In this document: piece by piece, positions 58,178 to 64,000 of the stretch
Layout of the letters: the number at the start of each line of letters is the position of its first letter
How positions within the stretch are numbered: position 1 is the stretch's first letter
NCBI RefSeq assembly: GCF_006475605.1
Contig: NZ_SSBC01000010.1
Location: forward strand, 372,001-436,000
DNA length: 64,000 nt
From: Asticcacaulis tiandongensis
GTDB taxonomy: Bacteria > Pseudomonadota > Alphaproteobacteria > Caulobacterales > Caulobacteraceae
Reading direction: 5' to 3'
The notes under the pieces: model-generated
Told to the model about the DNA's origin: nothing
Databases searched by the model: none
The model's input: the letters and a program-made list of their open reading frames with translations, nothing else
Position numbers and translations under genes: made by a program

Positions 58178-59029
58178 ATGTCTGCCGGTATCGCACCAAA
58201 ATCCACAGCCCATCACCATACATCCTGGGCGCGGGTCAGTACGCCTGTATCCGGTGCTGTGGCGGAGAATTCAGGGCTGGAAATCGCTGCGAAGCTGGCG
58301 GAAAGCTTTGGTGCGCATCTGAATGTGCTGTTTACACCGCCCGATCCGGCAGAACTGGCCCCCTGGCTGGGGGAGGGTTTTATGGGTACCGTGCAGATGG
58401 CGGCGCTGGATGGCCTGAAAAACGCTGCCGATGAGGCCGAGGCGGCGGCACGCGAAGTTTATGAGGCAATAGCTTATCCGGATAAGGCTTTTTCGTTCCT
58501 GAAATCACCTGTGTGGCAGGATCTGGCTACCGAGGTACGCCTGTCTGATCTGGTGGTGTTTGGTGCCGACAGCGCACGCGGTCGCGGGCTGCTGGCTGAG
58601 GCGTTTCAGCAGGTGCTGATGGAAGAGCGCGCAGGGGTGTTTATCGCGCGTCAGCCCCTTGAGGTTGGCGGCGTGGCACTGGTGGCATGGGATGGTAAGG
58701 AGCCGTCCTCACGTGCGGCGCGCCGTGCGGTGCCATTACTCAAGAAAGCCTCTAAGGTGGTCATAGCCGGTGCGCCGGTAGGGGATGCCCCCGCCGATCT
58801 GGGCCGTCTGGCGCAATATTATGCCCATCATGGCCTGACGACCGAAATTGACCTTTTGTCCAAGGGCAATGATCTGGTCGGCGCGCTTGTTGAGGCAAAT
58901 CAGCGGCATAATGCGCAATATATGGTCGCGGGGGCGTTCGGGCGGTCACGTCTGAGGGAGTTCGCCTTTGGTGGCACGACCCGTGCGCTGCTGCAAAACA
59001 CGAGCCTGAACCTCTATATGGCGCATTGA
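58178..59029 (+). CDS. Universal stress protein family, tandem UspA domains
   Basis: A 283-residue protein with two UspA-like halves: GLEIAAKLAESFGAHLNVLF (first) and AALVAWDGKEPSSRAARRAVPLLKKA-type sequence (second), ending in GAFGRSRLREFAFGGTTRALLQ, the typical nucleotide-loop helix. The stress signal is unknown. GGAG lies 6 bases before ATG 58178. It converges on the FlbA/FlmG-like gene with a three-base gap. Confidence 0.9.
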   Translation: MSAGIAPKSTAHHHTSWARVSTPVSGAVAENSGLEIAAKLAESFGAHLNVLFTPPDPAELAPWLGEGFMGTVQMAALDGLKNAADEAEAAAREVYEAIAYPDKAFSFLKSPVWQDLATEVRLSDLVVFGADSARGRGLLAEAFQQVLMEERAGVFIARQPLEVGGVALVAWDGKEPSSRAARRAVPLLKKASKVVIAGAPVGDAPADLGRLAQYYAHHGLTTEIDLLSKGNDLVGALVEANQRHNAQYMVAGAFGRSRLREFAFGGTTRALLQNTSLNLYMAH

Positions 59030-59032
59030 TCC

Positions 59033-60841
59033 TCAGGTGATCAGGTTGAATTCCTTAATTAGCGCCTCGCGTATTTCCTGAATTACTGCTGACCAGTCAT
59101 AATTGTAATATTTAAAGGCTCTGACCGTCGGGTACCAGGGGTAATAGTCTGTGCCCAGTCTTACCCACGAATGGGCGGCGCTGAATTTCCATACCTTGAC
59201 GCCCGCTGCGGCGGCCAGATTGCTGGTGGCGTTAGGCGGGGCAATGACCAGATCGAGCGCACGACACAGGGCGCACAGGTCATCCAGATCTTTGGTGAGA
59301 TCAATGCCCTGTGGGTTCCAGATTTTCAGGCCTTCACGTTCGGCCTCAGCCAGTTCTGCGCTCGCGTCACCATATTGCAGATTGATGAAATGCGCTCCGG
59401 GCGTGTGTAGCAATGGTTTCCATTGCTCGAAGGGTGAATAATGCCGGTCCCGCTGAGAGTGCTTGATGAGTGATTTCCACAGAATGCCGATCTTGGGGCC
59501 ATCATCGAGTTTGGCAAGCTCGGCCTTCCAGTACGCCACCCGTTCAGGGTCAGGCTTCAGGAAAACGTTTTCAGCGGGGAAATCAGCCACACTGTTCCGG
59601 TATTTTTTGGCGGGTTCAGCCAGCAGTGTCCATGCATCAAAGATATTGGGGTCGGGCAGGTTTGAGAAGCCGCGCAAGCGTTTCTGGTTCCATTTAACGG
59701 TAATATGGCCAATCACATCCATTTCTGGGAAAGAACGGGCGAAAAGCGATACCAGACGCGGCTCTACGGCGAGCGTAATCTTACCTGAGGGCCCCACATC
59801 CCTGATTAAATCGGGAAGTAATGAGCCAAACAGAACCTCATCCCCCAGACCCTGTTCGCCGCATATAAATACATGCTTACCGTTTATATCGATTTCGGGG
59901 GTCCATTGCGGGCGGTTGATCAGGTGAATGATCTCGGTATCGGTGCCTTTGTACAGGCGGCCTTCGTAATAATCCCATGCAAAGCGTCCCATGCACATGC
60001 TGGAAAAACTGATGGACAGATTAATTTTGTTTCGTTCTTCGGTTGTCGCATGGGGAAGCGCTTTTTTCAGGTGCGAAATGCTTTCCTCAAAGTCTCCGGT
60101 CTCTCTAAGGGTATTGCCCATATTATACAGGGCCAGTGAATTGTGCGGCTCATAGGTAATGGCTTCGTTGTAAAATATGCGCGCATTTTCTAAATCGCCC
60201 TGCGTTTCCACAACCGTACCGATAGCGTTCCATAACAAAGCGCTTTGGGGGTGAAAATGAAGTGCGTTACGCAATATATCTATGGCATCTTCAAACTGGC
60301 TTCGGTCTCTAAGGGACGTCGCCAGATTGTTCGCGGCTTCTTCGTTATCCGGTTCGTGCCTGAGGACGTAACTGAACAGTTTCTCACAGATAGGCAAATG
60401 GCCGAGCCTGTAGGCCAGACGCCCCAGATCATTGGCAACAGGCAAGTTGTGCGGGCGGATTTTTAGCGCCTGTTCATAGCTGTGAAAGGCATCTTCAAGA
60501 AGATTTTGTTTCTCTTGCGTGATAGCCAGAATATGCCAGGCATCAGCAGCGGCCGCATCGAGTTTCAGCGCCTCCTGCGCCAGTTCTGCGCCTTTTTTCC
60601 AATCATTGCGATGGAGGGCTTTCAGGGCAGCGCGAAGTGTTTTCAGAGTCTTTGAGAGTTTGTTTTTATCGGTAATAACCTCGAGCCGTTTGAGGGAATC
60701 ACGGGACCCGCTGTCGCCCACCATACCGGCAGCAATGAGGGAGGGCTTGATAAAATCCGACCTTGGCAGATTGTTCAGAATGTCCTGACTCAGGTCGGCC
60801 GGTGTTGTGGGCTGAGAAAAAGGTAAGGAGGATTTGTTCAT
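59033..60841 (-). CDS. TPR glycosyltransferase of the FlbA/FlmG flagellin-modification type
   Basis: A 602-residue protein: TPR repeats from about 80 to 290 (AWHILAITQEKQNLLEDAFHSY, ALYNMGNTLRETGDFEESISHL) and a C-terminal glycosyltransferase-like domain (CGEQGLGDEVLFGSLLPDL, IGILWKS, APPNATSNLAAAAG). In Caulobacter a protein of this layout next to flbT binds flagellin by its TPRs and glycosylates it. The flagellin neighbours here support the same job. ATG 60841 follows GCGGAG at good spacing. Divergent from flbT across 236 bases. Confidence 0.82.
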   Translation of the reverse strand: MNKSSLPFSQPTTPADLSQDILNNLPRSDFIKPSLIAAGMVGDSGSRDSLKRLEVITDKNKLSKTLKTLRAALKALHRNDWKKGAELAQEALKLDAAAADAWHILAITQEKQNLLEDAFHSYEQALKIRPHNLPVANDLGRLAYRLGHLPICEKLFSYVLRHEPDNEEAANNLATSLRDRSQFEDAIDILRNALHFHPQSALLWNAIGTVVETQGDLENARIFYNEAITYEPHNSLALYNMGNTLRETGDFEESISHLKKALPHATTEERNKINLSISFSSMCMGRFAWDYYEGRLYKGTDTEIIHLINRPQWTPEIDINGKHVFICGEQGLGDEVLFGSLLPDLIRDVGPSGKITLAVEPRLVSLFARSFPEMDVIGHITVKWNQKRLRGFSNLPDPNIFDAWTLLAEPAKKYRNSVADFPAENVFLKPDPERVAYWKAELAKLDDGPKIGILWKSLIKHSQRDRHYSPFEQWKPLLHTPGAHFINLQYGDASAELAEAEREGLKIWNPQGIDLTKDLDDLCALCRALDLVIAPPNATSNLAAAAGVKVWKFSAAHSWVRLGTDYYPWYPTVRAFKYYNYDWSAVIQEIREALIKEFNLIT

Positions 60842-60957
60842 TTTTTTCTCCGCTACGTCAGGGTTCTGCATAATTCGGCAAGGTTCGTGCGTAAGGTGAA
60901 TAGTGCGATTACGCGTAAATCATGTCATTACGTCATAAGAGATTCGTGCCGCACTTA

Positions 60958-60993
60958 CCTAAGGAATTATAGGGCCTGAACCCCTAAGGAATT
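60958..60993 (+). promoter_or_regulatory. Direct repeats CCTAAGGAATT upstream of flbT
   Basis: Two copies of CCTAAGGAATT (60958-60968 and 60983-60993), 25 bases start to start, lie in the flbT/glycosyltransferase divergent gap. CCTAAGG is itself nearly palindromic. The spacing, near 2.5 helical turns, suggests a protein-binding site; the protein is unknown. Confidence 0.35.
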
Positions 60994-61077
60994 CTAAGGC
61001 GCATGAACTAAGTTTTAACCCGGCCAAAGCTATGGTTTACTATAGGTCTGTGCCGGATCAGATCCAAGGAAAGCCAT

Positions 61078-61473
61078 ATGCCTCTGAAGCTGTCTCTGAA
61101 GCCCGGAGAAAAGTTTGTTCTGAATGGTGCGGTTGTTCAAAACGGTGACAGACGGTGTTCACTGGTTTTGCAGAACAAGGCATCGGTCCTGCGTGAAAAA
61201 GACATCATGCAAGAGAATGAAGTCAATTCGCCAGCCAGACGAATATATTTTCCCGTAATGATGATGTATCTGGATGAAGGTGGTGCCGCGAAGTATCAGG
61301 AAGAGTTCCTGCTGCGTATGAATGATTTTGTAGGTGTGATTTCCAATCCGGAGATTCTCCAGAATTGTGTAGCTATTTCACGGGCTGTTATGGCTGGTGA
61401 ATACTACAAAGCCCTTATGGGGTGCCGCAAATTGATTGATTATGAAGATATCAGGTTAGGGACGAAAGAGTAG
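61078..61473 (+). CDS. flbT: Flagellin translational repressor FlbT
   Basis: A 131-residue FlbT protein, starting [26 protein letters not shown] and containing [14 protein letters not shown]. In Caulobacter FlbT binds flagellin mRNA leaders and destabilises them until hook assembly is complete. It is 2 bases upstream of flaF. Together with flaF and the flagellins it forms a flagellin synthesis module. Confidence 0.95.
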   Translation: MPLKLSLKPGEKFVLNGAVVQNGDRRCSLVLQNKASVLREKDIMQENEVNSPARRIYFPVMMMYLDEGGAAKYQEEFLLRMNDFVGVISNPEILQNCVAISRAVMAGEYYKALMGCRKLIDYEDIRLGTKE

Positions 61474-61475
61474 GC

Positions 61476-61847
61476 ATGTCGTTACAGGCTTATCAAACAG
61501 CGATAACGCGCAACGAAGATCCGCGTCAAACTGAGTACCGGCTGCTCGCTCAGGTTACACGCGCACTTATGGCGGCGGAACACGCTGATAAGACTGATAT
61601 GCAGACCCGTATAACGGCTCTGGACCATAATCGTCAGGTCTGGACCGTTTTTGCCAATGACTGTTCAGGGGAAGGAAATGGTCTGTCACCTGCGCTACGG
61701 GCGCAGATTATTTCATTGTCCCTTTGGGTTGGTCGTCACACTTCGCTGGTTATCCGCAATAAGGAAGATATTGGTCCTTTGATTGAGATCAACCGTATAA
61801 TCATGCAGGGGTTGATGCCCGCAGCAGGAACGGAACAGGTCGGTTAA
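61476..61847 (+). CDS. flaF: Flagellar biosynthesis regulator FlaF
   Basis: A 123-residue FlaF protein ([52 protein letters not shown]). FlaF is needed for flagellin translation and secretion and opposes FlbT in Caulobacter. It ends 40 bases before a terminator, so flbT-flaF is a two-gene unit separate from the flagellin promoters. Confidence 0.95.
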   Translation: MSLQAYQTAITRNEDPRQTEYRLLAQVTRALMAAEHADKTDMQTRITALDHNRQVWTVFANDCSGEGNGLSPALRAQIISLSLWVGRHTSLVIRNKEDIGPLIEINRIIMQGLMPAAGTEQVG

Positions 61848-61887
61848 TTTTTCCTTTCGGCTAATATTGCCGGGTGAATATCGGATT

Positions 61888-61919
61888 AAAGGGCGGGAAT
61901 CTTGATTCCTGCCCTTTTT
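61888..61919 (+). terminator. Intrinsic terminator of flbT-flaF
   Basis: Arms 61888-61899 and 61906-61917 pair (core GGGCGGGAA/TTCCTGCCC with one G-T), loop TCTTGA, with five T (61915-61919) at the end. Confidence 0.85.
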
Positions 61920-61940
61920 CAATTATATTTTATTAAATAA

Positions 61941-61953
61941 AATCAATTACTTG
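61941..61953 (+). promoter_or_regulatory. IHF-like site upstream of the first flagellin promoter
   Basis: AATCAA-TTAC-TTG fits the IHF consensus WATCAANNNNTTR exactly and lies 25 bases upstream of the sigma-54 -24 element in AT-rich DNA. IHF bends DNA between enhancer and promoter at Caulobacter flagellar genes; that function is inferred here. Confidence 0.6.
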
Positions 61954-61977
61954 GAAAGTTAATTTTTCCTTTCTGGC

Positions 61978-61993
61978 TGGCATTTGGTTTGCA
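61978..61993 (+). promoter_or_regulatory. Sigma-54 promoter of the first flagellin
   Basis: TGGCATTTGGTTTGCA has GG (61979-61980), ten bases, then GC (61991-61992), the invariant sigma-54 spacing, with a good -12 TTGCA. The start of transcription would be near 62004, giving a leader of about 67 bases. Confidence 0.85.
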
Positions 61994-62006
61994 AAAGTGT
62001 CGTTGG

Positions 62007-62036
62007 GCCAAAATGGCTTTGCGGTAAAATTGCCGC
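62007..62036 (+). ncRNA. Tandem leader stem-loops of the first flagellin mRNA
   Basis: Hairpin 1: GCCA-AAA-TGGC (62007-62017), extendable by two G-T pairs. Hairpin 2: GCGGTA-AAAT-TGCCGC (62021-62036) with one T-G pair. Both lie near the predicted 5' end of the transcript. The second flagellin leader has an equivalent pair. They are candidates for FlbT recognition, or for DNA-level dyads. Confidence 0.5.
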
Positions 62037-62070
62037 TTAAAATCCCCGACCAGAATGGAAAGGATAACCG

Positions 62071-62901
62071 ATGGCAACTGTATCGGTAAACACGAACGTG
62101 GGCGCAATGGTTGCGCTCCAGAACTTAAATAAAACGAATAAGGCACTAAATGAGAGTCAAACGCGTATTAATACAGGCCTGAAGGTAGCCAGCGCTAAGG
62201 ACAATGGGGCAATCTATGCGATTGCCCAGAGCCAGCGTAGCGATGTTAAGGCCCTTAATGCGGTCACTGAATCCCTGAATCGTGCTGTATCTATAGTGGA
62301 TGTGGCATTAGCGGCGGGTGAAGGTATCTCAGATATCCTTATTCAGATGAAGGAGATAACCTTAGCCGCGCAGGATACGGGGCTTGATGATACGGCACGG
62401 GCAACCCTTGCAGAAGACTTTGAGGCTTTGCGAAATCAGATCAGACAGGTTTCGCAGGGGGCGACTTTCAATGGTGTAAACATTATTGACGGAAGCCAGA
62501 CATCTGTTTCACCCTTGTCCTCCACTAAGGGGGATAAGATGAGAGTAGAGGCTAAAAACCTGGATGTGGGTGGCACTATTGTGACCCTGTCCTCAGCAGC
62601 TACTTTCGCAAGTGTTACGGCGGCAGCGGCACAATTTGCTGCGGTTGAGCTGTCCCTTAAGAACGTGTCGGGGGCTTTGTCGTCGCTTGGTACGGCATCC
62701 AAGCAGATATCAAGCCACATTACATTCGTATCCAAACTGTCGGATTCCATGGAGGCGGGTATCGGCAATCTTGTCGATGCAGATCTGGCAAAAGAGAGTG
62801 CCAAGCTTCAATCGTTGCAGACCAAGCAGCAATTGGGCATTCAGGCGCTTAGTATTGCTAATCAGGCACCGCAAATGGTGCTTAGCCTGTTTGGGCAATG
62901 A
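62071..62901 (+). CDS. Flagellin
   Basis: A 276-residue short flagellin with only the conserved D0/D1 helices: N-terminal VNTNVGAMVALQNLNKTN and RINTGLKVASAKDNGAIYAIAQ, and C-terminal DADLAKESAKLQSLQTKQQLGIQALSIANQAPQMVLSLFG. The central part is short (ATFNGVNIIDGSQTSV onward). No Cys. ATG 62071 follows GGAAAGGATAA. It is transcribed alone from a sigma-54 promoter and ends at a terminator. Caulobacter has several such paralogs; which one this equals cannot be said. Confidence 0.96.
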   Translation: MATVSVNTNVGAMVALQNLNKTNKALNESQTRINTGLKVASAKDNGAIYAIAQSQRSDVKALNAVTESLNRAVSIVDVALAAGEGISDILIQMKEITLAAQDTGLDDTARATLAEDFEALRNQIRQVSQGATFNGVNIIDGSQTSVSPLSSTKGDKMRVEAKNLDVGGTIVTLSSAATFASVTAAAAQFAAVELSLKNVSGALSSLGTASKQISSHITFVSKLSDSMEAGIGNLVDADLAKESAKLQSLQTKQQLGIQALSIANQAPQMVLSLFGQ

Positions 62902-62908
62902 CAACAAA

Positions 62909-62938
62909 GGCGGGGGCAAAAGCTCCCGCCATTTTTTT
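62909..62938 (+). terminator. Intrinsic terminator of the first flagellin gene
   Basis: GGCGGGGGC (62909-62917) pairs with GCTCCCGCC (62922-62930) with one G-T pair, loop AAAA, followed by A and seven T. Confidence 0.92.
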
Positions 62939-63009
62939 ATGAGGAAAATTTTTCCTCATGGTCGGCAGAATCTTCCCGGTAATTGTGCGTTGAGGCAAAA
63001 ATTACCGGG
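62939..63009. repeat. Two inverted repeats between the flagellin genes
   Basis: The first is a perfect 10-bp dyad ATGAGGAAAA/TTTTCCTCAT with one central T (62939-62959). The second has arms CCCGGTAATT (62975-62984) and AATTACCGGG (63000-63009) around 15 bases. They lie 75-145 bases upstream of the second sigma-54 promoter, the distance range of FlbD-type enhancers. Confidence 0.6.
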
Positions 63010-63044
63010 GTGTTTCGGTTGAATATTTAAAAAAAATTCAATTA

Positions 63045-63057
63045 AATCAAATTTTTA
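63045..63057 (+). promoter_or_regulatory. IHF-like site upstream of the second flagellin promoter
   Basis: AATCAA-ATTT-TTA matches WATCAANNNNTTR exactly, in an AT-rich tract (63021-63070), 28 bases upstream of the -24 element. The same layout occurs at the first flagellin gene. Confidence 0.6.
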
Positions 63058-63084
63058 TAAATTATTTTAGTTGAGAGTTGCGAG

Positions 63085-63100
63085 TGGAACGTTCTTTGCA
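63085..63100 (+). promoter_or_regulatory. Sigma-54 promoter of the second flagellin
   Basis: TGGAACGTTCTTTGCA has GG (63086-63087), ten bases, GC (63098-63099) and a TTGCA -12 element. Transcription should start near 63111, giving a leader of about 62 bases. Confidence 0.85.
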
Positions 63101-63111
63101 ATCTTTCCATC

Positions 63112-63148
63112 AGGCAAAATGCCTACCGACAGACAAAATGTCGTCGGT
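63112..63148 (+). ncRNA. Tandem leader stem-loops of the second flagellin mRNA
   Basis: Hairpin 1: AGGCA-AAA-TGCCT (63112-63124). Hairpin 2: ACCGAC, bulged A, GACA-AAA-TGTC, GTCGGT (63125-63148), a 10-bp stem with one bulge. They occupy the predicted 5' end of the mRNA and end 24 bases before the start codon. Confidence 0.55.
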
Positions 63149-63172
63149 TCATCCAGAATAAGGAATGACCTC

Positions 63173-64000
63173 ATGGCGCTCAATAGCGTTAATACGAACT
63201 TCGGCGCGGCCGTAGCTCTGCAAAACCTCAATAAAACCAACTCACAACTTACGACGACCCAGAACCGCATCAATACCGGTCTGGCGGTTTCGTCTGCCAA
63301 GGACAATGGCGCTATCTATGCCATCGCCCAATCGCAGCGTGCCGACGTGACGGCTCTGAATGCGGTGTCTCAATCTCTGAACCGTGGTCAATCTGTCGTT
63401 GATGTAGCCCTGGCGGCCGGTGAATCTATCTCTGATCTTTTGGGTCAGTTGAAAGAAGTAACCGTTTCGCTTGCTGACTCCGGTGTTAAGGATGAGGCGC
63501 GTGAGGCTCTGGTTGAGAGCTATACGTCGATCATCTCGCAAATCAACGATGCAGCAAACGGCGCCACCTTTAATGGTGTGAACCTGCTGACCGGTGATAA
63601 GGCTGATGCAACCAAAAACCTGAATGTTATTTCAGGGCTTAGCCCAACAGCAGGATCCGCTGCTGGCGCGACCGGGCCTTCCGGTACGGCTGGTGCGGCT
63701 GCAGTATCGGCTAAGGACATGATCTCACTGAAGTCATTTAACTTCACATCGACGTCCAGTGCCGGTGACGGTGTGAACATGGCCAGCATTGCCGCTTTCT
63801 CTGCTGCTACGGATGCCAGTTCTGCTGCTTTGGCAGCTACCCGTCTGGCGGAAATTGACACCGTAATCAACAATGTCTCTTCGGCACTGTCCACACTGGG
63901 CACGGGTTCCAAGCAGCTTGAAAATCAGGCAAGCTTCATTTCGAAGCTGTCGGATTCAATGCAGGCCGGTATCGGTAACCTGGTCGATGCCGATCTGGCG
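63173..64000 (+). CDS. Flagellin, cut by window end
   Basis: 276 codons from ATG 63173 (AAGGA 8 bases upstream) to the last base. The N-terminal 80 residues are nearly identical to the preceding flagellin. The middle differs: after ATFNGVNLLTGDK it carries a Gly/Ala/Ser/Thr-rich insert (about residues 160-185) absent from the first copy. The frame stops at NLVDADLA, so about 45 C-terminal residues lie beyond the window. Confidence 0.96.
   Translation, partial: MALNSVNTNFGAAVALQNLNKTNSQLTTTQNRINTGLAVSSAKDNGAIYAIAQSQRADVTALNAVSQSLNRGQSVVDVALAAGESISDLLGQLKEVTVSLADSGVKDEAREALVESYTSIISQINDAANGATFNGVNLLTGDKADATKNLNVISGLSPTAGSAAGATGPSGTAGAAAVSAKDMISLKSFNFTSTSSAGDGVNMASIAAFSAATDASSAALAATRLAEIDTVINNVSSALSTLGTGSKQLENQASFISKLSDSMQAGIGNLVDADLA

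Noticed and set aside
60876-60891. GG-N10-GC spacing upstream of flbT as a sigma-54 promoter
   Set aside because: The spacing fits but flanking bases are poor (no TTGC at -12), it is 188 bases from flbT, and no IHF site accompanies it, unlike the two flagellin promoters.

Overview
The window looks like a chromosomal segment of an alphaproteobacterium in the Caulobacterales, most like Caulobacter or Asticcacaulis. The evidence is a 14-gene complex I operon with alphaproteobacterial insertions, a flbT-flaF-flagellin cluster with sigma-54 promoters, a PopA-type c-di-GMP effector, a NadQ-type NAD regulator, and the recG/sdhE/mfd and tpiA/ppiD/trpE/secG/pyrG neighbourhoods usual in this class. The genus is inferred from gene content and was not tested by a search. 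No prophage, insertion sequence, CRISPR array or defence island is visible.

Region 1 (1-2.4 kb): the N-terminal 626 codons of a secreted, repeat-rich, autotransporter-like protein on the minus strand, then two duplicated tRNA-Asp genes. Region 2 (2.5-21.4 kb): nuoA to nuoN with two extra membrane-protein genes (after nuoD and after nuoF), running on into birA, coaX and rnj with short gaps or overlaps. A cluster of three hairpins closes this block. Region 3 (21.4-29.8 kb): a PHA synthase with a basic N-terminal extension, glpX-recJ, duplicated tRNA-Glu, a double cold-shock protein, a DUF192 protein, tRNA-Pro followed by decayed repeats, an NDUFS4-like complex I accessory subunit, and tRNA-Arg.

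Region 4 (29.8-44.7 kb): a LysE exporter, sulfurtransferase sseA, two envelope lipid/LPS genes, a DUF3089 protein lacking its serine nucleophile, recG, sdhE, mfd, a PopA-like protein, a TusA-like protein, a secreted GH5 glycosidase and an MscS-type channel. Region 5 (44.7-56.5 kb): trpD, trpG, trpE and ppiD on the minus strand, tpiA, secG, pyrG, metY and ridA on the plus strand, then a three-gene overlapping cassette encoding a BON-like membrane protein, a 34-residue membrane peptide and a membrane-anchored helix-hairpin-helix protein. Region 6 (56.5-64 kb): NadQ-like regulator, HD hydrolase, universal stress protein, a TPR glycosyltransferase of the FlbA/FlmG type, flbT, flaF and two flagellin genes, the second cut by the window edge.

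Most of the window is conserved housekeeping DNA. The most interesting signals are regulatory. Each flagellin gene has the same layout: a GC-rich element, an IHF-like site, a GG-N10-GC sigma-54 promoter, and two small stem-loops at the predicted transcript start. Three of those four stem-loops share the core CAAAATG with different but self-complementary flanks. Other leads are the cold-shock/TM2 fusion in the nuo operon, the BON/peptide/H3TH cassette, the decayed repeats behind tRNA-Pro, and several proteins with altered catalytic sites. All calls are by reading the sequence; no database search was run.
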